NCBI RefSeq assembly: GCF_030247185.1
Contig: NC_080571.1
Span: 346,921,879-346,985,878, forward strand
Source of the DNA: Malaya genurostris
Taxonomy: Eukaryota > Arthropoda > Insecta > Diptera > Culicidae
Direction: 5' to 3'
DNA length: 64,000 bases
This document shows positions 21,116 through 32,429 of the stretch, one piece after another. The translations under genes and the position numbers were made by a program. Under the pieces are notes generated by a model. That model saw only the letters and a program-made list of their open reading frames with translations, searched no databases and was not told the origin of the DNA. The first letter of the stretch is position 1; each line of letters begins with the position of its first letter.

Positions 21116-22021
21116 GATCGGCTGAAAAGTTCGTATCGTTTCTATGAAAGGGCGCCACTAGAATTAAATCCATACCATTTTCAGTTAGTACCAACCTTCA
21201 AAAGATACGTGTATAAATTTGACAGCTGTCTGATTATTAGTTTGTGAGATATTGCATTTTGAGTGAAGCTACTTTTGTTATTGTGAAAAAAATGGAAAAA
21301 AAGGAATTTCGTGTGTTGATGAAACACTACTTTTTGATGAAAAAAAGTGCCGCCGATACCAAAAAATGGCTTGATGAGTGTTATCCAGACTCTGCACCGG
21401 GCGAAGCAACAATTCGTAAGTGGTTTGCAAAATTTCGTACTGGTCATATGAGCACCGAAGACGATGAACGCAGTGGACGTCCAAAAGAGGCTGTTACGGA
21501 TGAAAACGTGAAAAAAATCCACAAAATGATTTTCAATGACCGTAAAGTGAAGTTGATCGAGATAGCTGACACCCTAAAGATATCAAAGGAACGTGTTGGA
21601 CATATTATTCACGAATATTTGGATATGAGAAAGCTTTGTGTAAAATGGGTGCCGCGTGAGCTCACAATCGATCAAAAACAAGTCGATGAAAACCATGCTG
21701 AAATTGAACGAATTATGCTTCGAATTGCTCCCTCATCCACCGTATTCTCCAGATTTGGCCCACAGTGACTTTTCCTGTTCTCAGACCTCAAGAGAATGCT
21801 CGCTGGTAAAAAAATTAGAAGCAATGAAGAGGTAATAGCTGAAACTGAGGCCTATTTTGAGGCAAAGGACAAATCGTACTACAAAAATGGTATCGAAAAG
21901 TTGGAAGATCGCTATAATCGCTGTATCGCTTCTGATGGCAATTATGTTGAATAATAATAACGAATTTTGGCAAAAAAATGTGTGTTTCTATTAAACGATA
22001 CGAACCTTTCAGCCGAACTGT
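21116..22021 (+). mobile_element. Mariner (DD34D-type) element, internally deleted
   Basis: The inverted ends share CGGCTGAAAAGTTCGTATCG (left, from 21119) and its near-inverse ending at 22017. TA lies next to the left end (21114-21115); on the right a TA follows within a few bases. The ~0.9-kb element keeps both ends of the transposase gene but has lost the middle, as is usual for mariner deletion derivatives. Confidence 0.8.
21292..21954 (+). pseudogene. Mariner transposase, catalytic core deleted
   Basis: The ATG at 21292 opens a frame with the paired helix-turn-helix region (about residues 1-130: KWFAKFRTGHMSTEDDERSG, EYLDMRKLCVKWVPRELT). After DQKQ the sequence jumps to the segment with LLPHPPYSPDLAHSD in a shifted frame, so the first two catalytic aspartates and everything between are missing. 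The C-terminal block EAYFEAKDKSYYKNGIEKLE follows in yet another frame and ends NYVE at 21954. DNA-binding domain intact, catalytic domain lost. Subfamily (irritans- or cecropia-like) is not decided. Confidence 0.8.
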
Positions 22022-22044
22022 TAGTTGTCTAACGCTTCACTCGA

Positions 22045-22096
22045 ATATCGCGCGTTTTAGTTTTCGACTTCGCGCGTTTTGATTTTGAAACAACCC
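22045..22096 (-). repeat. CAGGGTTGTT-type element end (opposite orientation)
   Basis: ATCGCGCGTTTTAG and TTCGCGCGTTTTGA precede GAAACAACCCTG. On the minus strand this resembles the end at 16257. It abuts a MITE fragment at 22098. Confidence 0.4.
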
Positions 22097-22097
22097 T

Positions 22098-22228
22098 GTT
22101 AACTTAGCAAGTAGTAGAAATTGTGCTTTTTGAGTCGCGCCAGGGATTAGATGTTAGTAACAATCACTCAAATTTCTGGTTGCAAACTAATCTCGAATAA
22201 GCTAGCATAACAAAAATGGTCACTTGGG
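22098..22228. mobile_element. MITE family M (CCCAAGTAACAAT ends), right-end fragment
   Basis: The fragment shares TAGTAACAATCACTCAAATT and GTTGCAAACTA blocks with 43235-43361 and ends CACTTGGG before TA (22229-22230). The left part is missing. Complete relatives are at 29996-31108 and 41957-43361. Confidence 0.65.
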
Positions 22229-22658
22229 TAAGTAAAACATCCTGTGATCCACTGCAAAAGCAAACACACATAAAATTTTGAGTTCTGATCCGTTAGCCTA
22301 GCGCAAATAAAATATGCGCTAGTTTTCAGCCGAATTAAATGCAGGTTTGAAATCTCCATTTACGAATTGAAAGGGGGCCCGTAAATTGGGTTAGCTCGTT
22401 AAAACAGTTTACGTTATTTGTAATATCCTTCGTAAAAGAAGTTTGTGCAGTGAATATTTCAAAAACTACTAATATGGATATTTTCAGAATGGATTTGATG
22501 TGTAGGATCCGAAAAACAATGTTTGGGGCAGTTGCGAAATCCAAAATAGCGACTTCCGATTTATTGATATTACTTTGAAAATGATATTACTAAGGGCTTT
22601 CTATAAATATCGATAAACCGAAAGTCATTATAATGAATTTCGAAACTTGCTCAAACAT

Positions 22659-24046
22659 CGTTTTATTTATTTATTTCTTATTCCTTCATCTGACCTGTTA
22701 TAGTCTCCATGAAGCATTGGAAGGGGAAAAGCCCAATTGAGGATAATTCAATCGTCCAATTGGGAGTAAAAACCCCTTCATCTTTTCTGACGGTTGACAA
22801 TAATACAATTATACATACATTTTCATATTACATTGTGGGCTTACACTTATACATTACAATAATCTTCTTAGTCTATCTTTAAAAGCATCACAGGAAATGG
22901 AAAAATCAAAACATTCATAGGCACTATTAAAACTATTACACATTCCCCTAATGGGTTCGTTTTGTCCATTGTCAGTACGTTGATAGTCAAGTCTTAAAAA
23001 AATCCGCGATCTTAAAGTTCTAGGTGGTACATTGATATTTACTTGAGAAAGGATATTAGGAGCGTCAATTTGTCCCATCAATAGTTTCCCTATAAATACA
23101 GCTCTGGAAATATTTCTCCTTTTTGAAAGTGTGTCCATACCCAGTAATCGACAACGATCAGTATAAGGTGGTAATTCTGTCGGGTTGCGCCAAGGTAAAA
23201 ATCTGAGGGCGTAGCGGAGGAATTTAGCTTGTATTGATTCAATTCGGTTAATCCAAACGCCCGTGTAAGGACACCATATTACCGATGAAGCTTCAAGAAC
23301 AGATCGGACAAGGGTGAAATACAATGATATGAGACAGTAAGGGTTACTGAATTCTTTTGCTATTTTAAAGATAAATCCAAGATTTCGGTTAGCTCGTGCA
23401 ATGATATGGGAGTAGTGGTCTCTGAACGACAGCTGAGAATCAAGTACTACACCTAAGTCCCTTACAATTGATACTCTCTCAAGGAATTCTCCAAAAATAG
23501 TGTATCTCCAGAGAATAGGTTCTTTCTTGCGTGTGAATGAGATAACAGAGCATTTCGATATACTAAGCGTCAATCGGTTACGCGTACACCAGTCGTTGGA
23601 GACATCAACTTGTCGTTGTAAGGCCCTGTAGTCTTCTTCAGATCTAATGATATGAAATAGCTTGAGATCGTCTGCATAAACAAGTCTATACCCTGGTGGC
23701 AAGACAAAACAGATGTCGTTGTAGAACAAAGAAAATAGCATAGGTCCGAGATTGCTACCTTGAGGCACACCCGACAGATTCGAGAAGCTATTTGATTCAC
23801 AATTTCCAAGCTTAACAGAAAGTGAACGGCCAACAAGATACGATTTGAGCCAATCGGTGAATGTTTCCGATGCACCTAGTTTTCGAATTTTCGCAAGTAG
23901 CAGAGTATGGTCAACACGATCGAACGTTGCTTTAAGGTCTGTATAAACTGTATCAACCTGTGCTCCATCTTCAATGTTTCTGATGCAGTGTGACGTAAAC
24001 TGAACTAAATTCGTAGCTGTTGATCTACCGGGGAAAAAACCATTTT
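22659..24046 (-). mobile_element. 5'-truncated non-LTR retrotransposon (family T)
   Basis: The element lies on the minus strand. Its 3' end is a short repeat tail of AAATA units (22661-22678 as TTTATTTATTT), preceded by a 3' UTR containing ATTGGGCTTTTCCCC. Its 5' end breaks abruptly at about 24046 inside the RT gene. The tail is a short-unit repeat rather than a plain poly(A). Clade is Jockey- or CR1-like; this was not resolved. Confidence 0.7.
22854..24046 (-). pseudogene. Reverse transcriptase, C-terminal part
   Basis: An uninterrupted ~396-codon frame encodes the RT from FFPGRSTATNLVQFTSHC through DLKATFDRVDH (first catalytic Asp region), SGVPQGSNLGPMLFSLFYND, VYADDLKLF (catalytic YADD) and a thumb region to MCNSFNSAYECFDFS and the stop. 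The N-terminal endonuclease is absent because the copy is 5'-truncated. The surviving part has no stop or frameshift, so it is younger than its sibling at 16745-17722. It could not be expressed as a functional protein. Confidence 0.8.
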
Positions 24047-24054
24047 CTTATATC

Positions 24055-24275
24055 TTATCATCAAATCCGTTTCGAAAATCCTCTTATTGTAAGGGATTTC
24101 AAAGAATATCGTTTTCCGACATCTGTTCAGTAAACCCCTTTCGAAAGTACCCATATTACAAGGGTTTCAAAGGATCTTGGATCTTGGATTTTGGAATGAC
24201 CCCGAACGATACTTTCTGACTCCAAATTATCAAATCCATTCCGAAAATATCCGTATGATAAGGTTTCACAACATT
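24055..24275 (+). repeat. Three diverged ~75-95-bp tandem repeats
   Basis: Blocks starting AAATCCGTTTCGAAAATCC, AAACCCCTTTCGAAAGTACC and AAATCCATTCCGAAAATATC, each followed by TTGTAAGG/TTACAAGG/TGATAAGG and TTTCA, form three imperfect copies. Confidence 0.55.
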
Positions 24276-24734
24276 AATTGCACAATCCGTTTCATACGAA
24301 CTGGTTCAAATTACGTACCACCGGTTTAGTTCTTAAGTGAAGATTCCGATGTATTTGAATTTGGTTTGTAATAAAGTTATGCAAATCGGATACTTCATAA
24401 AAGAAGACATCGTTAATTGAGGTTGGGTGATATACCCTTACTCGATTAATTCGAATGAATATCTCTCGGGCTCAAAAGCAATATATTTTCTGGTGAGTGA
24501 GCAGTAACAAATTCCTTGCCAAATCATCAGTTTGTAGACAAATCTGTACTCTGAATTTGCAGTATCTAGATACAAATTTCGAAACCCTTTGAAACCACTC
24601 ACACATCTCCTTGAACTATTTTAGCTAGTTCGTAAAATGAAAAGAAAAAGAGTCCTGAAAACACTTTAACTACCCTGAGTAGAGTTTCTGATAAAGACAA
24701 CACTAATTTACCTAGACTGAAGTGTAAGTTTTTT

Positions 24735-24756
24735 TCTCTCTCTCTCTCTCTCTCTC
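24735..24756. repeat. (TC)n microsatellite
   Basis: About eleven TC dinucleotides in a row, within a pyrimidine-rich stretch. Confidence 0.95.
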
Positions 24757-24978
24757 GCTTTCTGTTTCGCTTCACTTTACAACAGAATCTTGGGACAATG
24801 GCATCGGACAGAATGTAAAAGTTTCGATGGCTTTAATGATCAATTAGCAAGCCACTCGCTCGCTGTGTTCGCAAACATCATTAAGGTCGCTGCATTAGTC
24901 ACTGTCAATCGTTACTGTTATTTATAACGTCGAGCTTTCTTCGCTCATAATTCCATAATAATCCAATTTTCCTTGCAG

Positions 24979-25093
24979 GATCTCAGTTCACTGTACCGAG
25001 ATTTTGCACTGCTTTCACTGCATTCATTCCGTCAGCGGCTAAACAAAGAAACGGAGGCAGACCGAATGGATCTCCCACCAAGATTAACGTTGG
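24979..25093 (+). other. Candidate small exon (acceptor and donor sites)
   Basis: TTTTCCTTGCAG precedes 24979 and GTAATT follows 25093. The 115 nt between are open in two frames and GC-richer than the surroundings. It could be a non-coding or coding exon of the gene that starts at 27422 or of another gene, but the splice signals are ordinary and no protein family is recognised. Low confidence. Confidence 0.2.
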
Positions 25094-27250
25094 GTAATTT
25101 TGCAAATGCTGTTGAAATGTTGAAGTAAACCCTGAAGGTGCCGGAAGAAAAGCGGGGGCATGTGTCGAGTGGTTTTTTTTCTTTGTTCAGTTCTATAAAC
25201 TCCGACAGCCCGCTTGTTTACTTGTCAAATTGAGTATTTATGCTTTGCACCCATTCCAAAAAGTTAGTCGCATTCAATCATGAAATTATTAACAACTAAG
25301 GACCAGTTCTTTCGAAACTACTACCGTCTCTCAGCAGCATAAAACAACGCTGTACGTTTCAACAATTACAATTTTTCTCATAAAAACTTTTCCTTGCGCT
25401 GATAAATGGTGGTGTGTTTCCGAAAACTGCCACGAGGGGTCGAACAAGTAAGAACGGGTTGGATCAAAAAGAGTCCGGCACTCCGGGAGGCAAAAATTCG
25501 TAAAACTTTTCCTCTTACGCTGTTTAATACTTTAGTTTTTCGGTCTTCTCGCCTCGTCTGTGAATAAGAACAACAAGAACAAGGCGTCGTCGGTGGAAGT
25601 TTTGTTTTTCCGATACACCGACGCAAATCGCTTGATGCTGGAGGATTTTCCGTACTACCCGCCCAACCGGTGCCAAGATGGAGTGTCTATTGATGGTTCA
25701 AAAGGTGCCGAAAAAACTTTCCCAATATCTGACATTCGGTCTTTCGTCTTTTTGCAACGCCTACAGTGTTGCAAAAATTGGACCGCATACCGTTAAGTTC
25801 GTAACTCGTTGTCTGTCTTCTGTTTCCGGCCGACCAACTCAATCCAAGTGTGCGACGCTATAGGAACTACATGGCCTACTGCGATCGGAGCCAGAGTCGA
25901 TCAGAGCGGATGTGGATGAAAAGTTAAATCTATTCGCAGGGGAAATTCCATGTCCATGCTAACTCCAGTACGGAAAGCAACTATAAAAGTATGTCAAAAA
26001 ATCTAGGCGAATGAACAATGAATTGTTGTGCTTTGTTAATTTGACAGTTCGGCGAAAGCCGGGGATGATGGTGGGAATGGAAGAATACCGCGGCTCAGTT
26101 TGAATTATTTGATTGTGATTGAAATTTAATTGAAAACTATTTGCGGTTGTTTCAAATGAAACCACGTTTTAATCACATCCGAATGATTACTCGCTAGCAA
26201 ATGAATCAAATTACATCACACACCACAACAAGGACAAAGCATTTGCACCAATGAAAGCTAATCGGCTCAAGCGGAGTAAATGAGCCGACGATTGTTCCGA
26301 CGACGGGACGGTTCAGGGACGGTATGAATAGCAAATTTAAATTATGGACTCCAATTTGCATTCTGGGTCGATTGGCTTTGGCCAGGGGGGGGAGGGGGGT
26401 GGGGTCAGGGAAATTGTATGAGGTGACAAAAATCATAATGGCTTAATTGACTGAAATTGGTAATGGGAATCGGTGTTTATTATGAGCGGTTGCGAAATAA
26501 TAAACCCAACGTACAAAGGTCGTATGAAAAGCAAAAAAAAAAAAAACTTCTAGCCTCGAAGCCAATCATTTCGATCAGCTGTCTTGCCAACAATCAGCGC
26601 CTGCTGTGCCAATCGGCAGCCACTCACAGCAGCAAACACGGCACATTTCTTCGTGGAACTCAAAATTTCCTTCTTCGCACGCATGCTGAGCACCCGATGT
26701 TTGTGTTCATTTCAACTGTCGCATAACGAAGCGGTCACTCAGCTCCGGATGGGTGGAAAATGAGGGTAGGATCCATGCGTCATGGCCCACTCCGTTGGCG
26801 GCACTGCCATTCAGTCTCGGTTTGCTGTTCGGTCGGTTCGGTTTCGCGGGACTACGTAGAACGTGGAAAGCAGTGTAATAGCGCGCGCCTTCCACACTCA
26901 CACTGTAGCCGGGGGTGCTCCGGAGTGATTAGGCAACGGTTGCTTTGATAATTTCCAGTGATTATTGACGGGAGACTGTGTTTTTATTTTTAATATTATT
27001 ATCGCTGTTTTCTCAACCAAAAACAGAAATAACCAAAGGATTAAGTGATTACTGTAGTGTTTAGTTGATGTAAAACTGACAAAAGCAAGAGTTTTGGGTC
27101 GCAGTACTTGAATTGTAATCCAATTAGTGTTTGGCAAAGAAATCATAAAAAGCAAGTAAAACAATTCATAACATGCTTCGCTGTGAGTTTGAGTTACGTA
27201 TTTGAATTATCGTATTCGACTGTGAACACGGGGAAAGGGTGGCCAATGTT
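25094..27250. other. Host-like, GC-richer region without recognised genes
   Basis: Base composition is more even than in the flanking transposon-rich DNA and I see no mobile-element ends. Short open frames, for example 25560-25796, are not attributable to known proteins. A G-rich run lies at 26388-26405. This is probably upstream regulatory and untranslated sequence of the gene starting at 27422. Confidence 0.4.
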
Positions 27251-27255
27251 TGTAG

Positions 27256-27263
27256 TATAAAAG
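27256..27263 (+). promoter_or_regulatory. Candidate TATA box of the gene starting at 27422
   Basis: TATAAAAG occurs about 165 bp upstream of the ATG. The expected start would be near 27287. A CCAGTG initiator-like motif at 27277-27282 is somewhat too close, so the assignment is tentative. Confidence 0.3.
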
Positions 27264-27421
27264 CAGTAAATAGTATCCAGTGTTGCACAAGTTGTGAAGC
27301 AAATGTTCCCAAAGGCGGACAAAAAAGTTGTCCAGAAATAAAATTAATTAGTGCTGTATCCCTCTTGCGAGCGTTCCGCGTCGGGCGGCCAACAACCCGG
27401 AACAACCAAAAGGATTAAAGG

Positions 27422-27488
27422 ATGGCAAACCTAAGGATTACCGTAACCCGAATGCATTTTGGATTAAATTTCATCTTTCTCATTATCG
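27422..27488 (+). CDS. Probable first coding exon of a secreted or membrane protein
   Basis: ATG at 27422 (purine at -3) opens a 22-codon frame beginning MANLRITVTR and ending in a hydrophobic run (LNFIFLII), the look of a signal peptide or signal anchor. Exactly after the first base of codon 23 comes a consensus splice donor, G|GTGAGT (27489-27494), giving a phase-1 intron. Small signal-peptide exons followed by very long introns are common in insect genes for cell-surface and secreted proteins. No further exon of this gene is recognised in the window, so the protein cannot be named; the 36 kb downstream may be intron. Confidence 0.5.
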
Positions 27489-27494
27489 GTGAGT

Positions 27495-28860
27495 TTCGTG
27501 TTCCATGCAGTACAGTACAGTCTCACGGTGGGTGGCAAACATGCAAACATGTCTAAAACCTTTTCCTAGCCTCGGACACCGCACACACACAGGGCAGGCC
27601 CGCAGTCGACACATTCTTTCGCTTTTGTTTGTAATTGGATTTGCGAAGCGGCAAACAAGGATGAGTTTAAACCCGGCAGACGGTCCACGAAAAACAAAAA
27701 AACAAACGTAAAAAGCATAAAACTCGTTCCATTCGCTGTCTCAAGGTCGTGAAAGCGGAAAACGTGGTGGAAAAACGGAACAAAAAAACAAATCTGAATT
27801 TAAATTGCAGCGGGAATTCAGACTAACAAAAAAAAAACGACAAAACAGTGAACGCGACAAGTGCAACGATAAATAAGAAAAGTGACAATTTTATGGCGTT
27901 TTGTCGCGTTCTTTGTGTTAATCTTAACGCATTCCACCGTCAAACCGCGGTTGCTCCCTGGAGCACTCTAAGGTGGCCATGAGGTTTGTCGAGTGCTGTG
28001 ACAGTTTATGCTGTCTTCAGAAGTCGTGAAGCGGAAATGACGGATAATTGCCGGTCAAAGCAAACACATTTGTTTCGTTCGTTTGTCGTCGTCGTCGTCG
28101 TCCGCACTTATGTGGCTTTCCGAGTTTTCACCTCCATCGCAGTCAGTAGTCATCATCATCATCGTCATCATCATAACAGTCATCGTCAGTGGTGTGAATG
28201 ATTGATCGTGATTTGATGTGACAGCCGAGAAGGCGGCCATGGTCCACCCGGCTAGTGGCCAGTTTCCGGGGGAAGTAGAGGCGGGACAGAAGGGCACATA
28301 TGATGAAAAAAAAACAAACGGCTTTCCCGGAGATTACGTGCTTCTCGACGACTGACAAGATTCCGTGTTTGCATCATTTAGCAATCAACTCGAGATTGGA
28401 TTTCTCTTTGTTTTCGGCCTTTGTTCCGGGAAAACATGATGCGATTGTTGGGTACGATTGATTCCGAGGCTCCGCGGGGATCCTCCGAACGAACGAATGG
28501 AACTAATTGCGGTTTGATGGAATTGGTTCGGTAATCGAGAAATGAAGACGGTTTTTTTTATTATCATATTTTGTTTGCCGTAATCAAAAACAGTCTACAG
28601 TATGATCAATTTTATTATAGTTTAAAAACCAGACGAAAGATTGCAAATTTTATGAATGAGTTATCTAATCGTAGAATAAATTTAAATTTTCACAAGAAAA
28701 TTGGTAATGATGTAATAGACTTCGATTGAAAATTATTCCTCGGGAATTATGGATAGAACTTGTTGTTAATATCTTCTATTTCACTGAACGTAACAACTAT
28801 CTTTTATTCATACTTTGGTTCCACGCTAGTATACAAGAGAGCAGAATTGTCAAACGACTA
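27495..28860. other. Probable intronic host sequence with triplet microsatellites
   Basis: GTC repeats lie at about 28087-28102 and ATC/CAT repeats at about 28148-28176. The first part is of even composition like the upstream host region; after about 28550 it becomes AT-rich. No gene or mobile element is seen. Confidence 0.45.
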
Positions 28861-29160
28861 AATGATTAACGTTTCTCTCTAATATTTTTCTCATTCTCCT
28901 ACAAACATTTGTTTTAGCCCAAAAAAGGAAACATCACCCAAAATTAATGTGAAAATGTGTACAGCTTTTAAGCATCGATAACATTTTCTCGGAGCTTGTT
29001 CGTTACGTTCAAGTTGCCAAAAAGTGCCACACTTACTTTAGAGCTATAATACAGTGGATATTTTTAGATACGAAGGAACTTTTGGTGACTTGGAGAGACG
29101 ACGCTTACATTTTAAGTTGATATTGATCTTACCAATTTGAGCATTCTTCTCAGCAAGAAT
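28860..29160 (+). repeat. Dispersed repeat family R, partial copy
   Basis: Matches 33130-33620, sharing AAGTTGCCAAAAAGTGCCAC-like, AGTGGATATT and TTGATATTGATCTTACC blocks. The family then continues beyond the DD37E transposon at 31442-31850. This shows that the transposon inserted into a copy of the repeat. Confidence 0.65.
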
Positions 29161-29347
29161 GACTTTTATCATATCAAAGAACGCTCACTAAGGAGTGTAT
29201 CGATAACAAGGTAGTTAGCAACATTCAAACAGTTATTACTCTGAAATGGCTTAATTTTTTGCAGCGTGTTTTGCGGTGACATGTTTGTTTACATGTCAAT
29301 AACAGCTGCGCAATCGATTGGTTTCGGTACGGTTTATCGTTTCAATG

Positions 29348-31325
29348 ATGAGTCGTATTGATCCGGAAACGCGAAAGAAAATTCTGCACACTCCGAAAGT
29401 GGTGTCACGTACAACGAAATTGCAAAACGGGTGAAAGTACACTACACCAGTGTCAAAAATATTATCGAGAAGTTCGGTAAGACCCTTTCCATGAAGGATT
29501 TGCCCGATCCGGTAGGAAAACGGGTCCCAGCCAGCCCGGCCGGGACTTAAAAGTGGTTGAGTACATCAGGAAAAACCCATCGGCGTCGACGCGGGATTTG
29601 GCCAAGCAGTTCAACACCAGCATCGGGATGATTCAACGGATCAAAGTTCGGAACTCCCTGAAAACGTACAAGAAACAGAAGGTGCCGAGAAAATCCCTGG
29701 CACAGCAAGTTCAGGCCAAAACAAGAGCACGAAAACTGTATAACCGGATTCTACAGAATAAAGACGGATGCATCCTGATCGACGACGAAACCTACGCCAA
29801 GGAAGACTCGAGCGCTGCCCGGACCGCAATATTATACAAGATCGGTGTACCAGGACCTGGACGACGCTGACACCACGGTGGCGATGGAAAAGTTTGGGCA
29901 GAAGGTGTTGGTCTGGCAAGAAAGCAATTTGTACCTGTGGTTTGCGATCGTCGAATGTTTGAAGAAGAGAATGCTGCCACTGTACAGAAAGCATACCCAA
30001 GTAACAATTTTAATATTAATTAATACTTGTAGCTGTCTTCAATGCTACATAATAAATCTTGCATTAAAACTTTAAACTCCACGAAAGCCTACTGAGAACC
30101 TCTATAAGAGCATGTTCCTGCCAAGTGGACCATTCTTCATATGGTTAATAAAGCAAAGTGAAGAATTAGCATAAACCTGCATTAAAACTCCAAATTCAAG
30201 AAAATTTTGAAACCAGCTTTACGATCAACATTTAATTTATTCGGAAGGAATAAATTCCGTTATGAATAAATTGTCGTTTTGATAATATTTTTCATGGCTA
30301 CACAGAAAGATGTGTGTGTCATGTCTGCTTTGAATGCAACTAGTAAGAATATATTAGATTTCATTTACAAGTTTTAGGTTTTTTCCTAACTTAAAAACTT
30401 CATGCGCTTTTATTTTTATCGTGAATGTTTGGATAAAAATAAGAATTATAACTAATCACCTTGAAATAAATGCAGTTTTTGCGAAAATCTCCATGATTTT
30501 TGAAAATTATTCTTTGTGATTCTTCGTCATTTTTGTATAAAACTATTTCGTAGCATTAAAACTTGTGTATACGTTCTGAAAATGAATCATTAAGGCCCAT
30601 CATTTTTAGTCGTTTTTGCATTTCGAAGTATATTTGATGTCAATAAATGCTACGGTATAGAACATCATAATGGCGGCCATGAAATTCCTTTTAATGCAAA
30701 TTACACTTAACCCAAGAAGCAATAAATCAAATAGCCCACAACAAATGTGTCATAAATGTACTTTAGAACCCTCAAATTTGCTCTGAGTGAAACTGTCATC
30801 TAATGAACACGCACACACACAAAACTAGATTTATGAAAGAATTTAACTGACAATAATGTTTTAAAGAGAATGTTTGAAAGCAATATTAAGAGTGTTTGTA
30901 TGGTTTTATTCTAGTACACATTGTTTTATTTTTAGTCCAGTTGTTAGTCTGGGTAAAAAGTTTTATAGAAGCTTTGAAACCTATGATATTACTTGTCAAA
31001 AAAGACATTTATTATAGTCGTCATAAAACAGGTGGTAATTGAAAAATCAATTACAAAACTCCTATAAATTACAATCAAAACCATTAGGCATTCGAATTGT
31101 TACTTGGGTAAGGCTCCTCCTCTGTTCTGGCCGGTTTGGCTTCAGCCCACTACGCCAACTCCGTTCTACAGTGGTTGTCAAAAAATAATGTACAATTCGT
31201 GGAAAAGGACATCAACCCACCGAACTGCCCGGATCTTCGGCCAATTGCAGAATTTAATTAAGAATGTCAAGTCCAAAGTGCGAGCGTCTCACAGAAACTG
31301 GGATTTTCTTCAATATAAACAGTGA
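29348..31325 (+). pseudogene. DD37E-type transposase, frameshifted and interrupted
   Basis: The ATG at 29348 (MSRIDPETRKKIL) begins the DNA-binding domain. Frame changes at about 29390, 29515 and 29825 break it. The segment 29553-29870 is open and contains KNPSASTRDLAKQFNTSIG (second helix-turn-helix) and CILIDDETY (first catalytic Asp). VAMEKFGQKVLVWQ follows in another frame. The reading is then split by the MITE after MLPLYRKH and resumes at 31111 with APPLFWPVW, losing the second Asp context to mutation. Reading on either side of the MITE is in phase once the MITE and one TA are ignored, so the MITE came later. Confidence 0.75.
29996..31108. mobile_element. MITE family M, complete copy 1
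   Basis: The ends CCCAAGTAACAATT and AATTGTTACTTGGG are inverted and flanked by TA duplications (29994-29995, 31109-31110). It is 1113 bp, AT-rich, and has no coding capacity. It is inserted in the DD37E transposase pseudogene. TA targeting suggests mobilisation by a Tc1/mariner-type transposase not encoded here. Confidence 0.8.
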
Positions 31326-31441
31326 AATGCATAAAAATGTAATTTTTCTACAATATATCGAAAACTGATGACAAAATATGTTTTTTTTCGCTTTTTTGTT
31401 CAATAATCAATGTTGCTAAATACTTTTCGATACACTCCTTA

Positions 31442-31850
31442 GCAACTCTTCACACGATTCAATCAGCGCCATCCAAAGAGAGACGAATATCATCTCAGCA
31501 ACAAAAAACCGGCATTTAACATAGAATGGATACCAGTGCGAAAGCGATTTTCTCTCGATGACCTGTCTGAGCATCACGGGTTCGCACGGTGGGGTAGGGA
31601 TTCGTTCTGAAGCAACTCTCGTTTTGCGATCCGATTCTATACGGGCAGTGGATAATTGTGATAGAATCATTTTACTATTGCCGCTTATTCTAACTATGTT
31701 CATATCACCGCTGCATTAGATGTGTCTATGAAAACATATGTGAATGCTCCAGCACCTGGTTCGAAATGAAGAATCACGTGGATCAAGTATGCATGTGAAA
31801 TCTCCACACAAAACATCTCGTTGCGCTCCAAACAAATTTTTCAAATTTCA
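31442..31850 (+). repeat. Dispersed repeat family R, continuation
   Basis: The block with ATGCATGTGAAATCTCCAC and CGTTGCGCTCCAAAC matches 33960-34060. Together with 28860-29160 it forms one copy split by the DD37E element. Confidence 0.6.
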
Positions 31851-32429
31851 AAATTTAGTTCCATATTACTGGTTCAGAATTTAAAACTATGACTAGAACT
31901 GAATTCTGTTTCTGGATTTTGAAACTGGTTTCAAATTTAGTTCCTTAGTCAGGGATTCGAATCCAGAGATATCATTTAGGATTTTATCATCAGAATTCAT
32001 GAACAAAATTCAGGATATGAATTTTAGATCTGTATTCTGACACTAAATATTAGGTCACCGAACATTCATTTAAAAACTGAAATCAAAACCAGAGTTTAAT
32101 TCCTGAATTAATTTTCAAAATTTAATTCATAAACCCAGTTTCAGCATTTGTTTCCAGAATTCAGAACCTACATGTAAGAACTAAATTGTTAACATGATTT
32201 CTGGAACTAGATGCTGGAACTGAATTCAGTTCCTATATTAAGACTTGATGTTAAAGTTCAGAATTTAGTTCTATAACGCAATTTGGAAAATTATAAAAAT
32301 ATCAACAGTTCCTTACTCTTAGAACTAAATTTTTGACCTGAGTTTATGATCTAGATTCCGAAAATTTGCAGTTGAATTTGGAGCGGGTCCCAGATTTCTA
32401 TATTAGTTCTTAAATTTTACCAGTTATAA

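Larger units (their letters stand above)
29191..31439 (+). mobile_element. Tc1/mariner element, DD37E (ITmD37E-like), interrupted by a MITE
   Basis: The inverted ends AGGAGTGTATCGA (29191) and TCGATACACTCCT (to 31439) are flanked by TA on both sides (29189-29190, 31440-31441). The interior encodes a decayed transposase and a 1.1-kb MITE inserted into it (29996-31108). Without the MITE the element is about 1.13 kb. The protein resembles the DD37E group described from mosquitoes. Confidence 0.8.

Noticed and set aside
16257..22096. A single ~5.8-kb transposon between the two CAGGGTTGTT-type ends
   Set aside because: Flanks show no matching 8-bp duplication and the interior contains unrelated elements; two separate remnants are more likely.
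28087..28184. GTC and CAT triplet runs as part of a coding exon
   Set aside because: They are simple repeats without splice signals or a long consistent frame.
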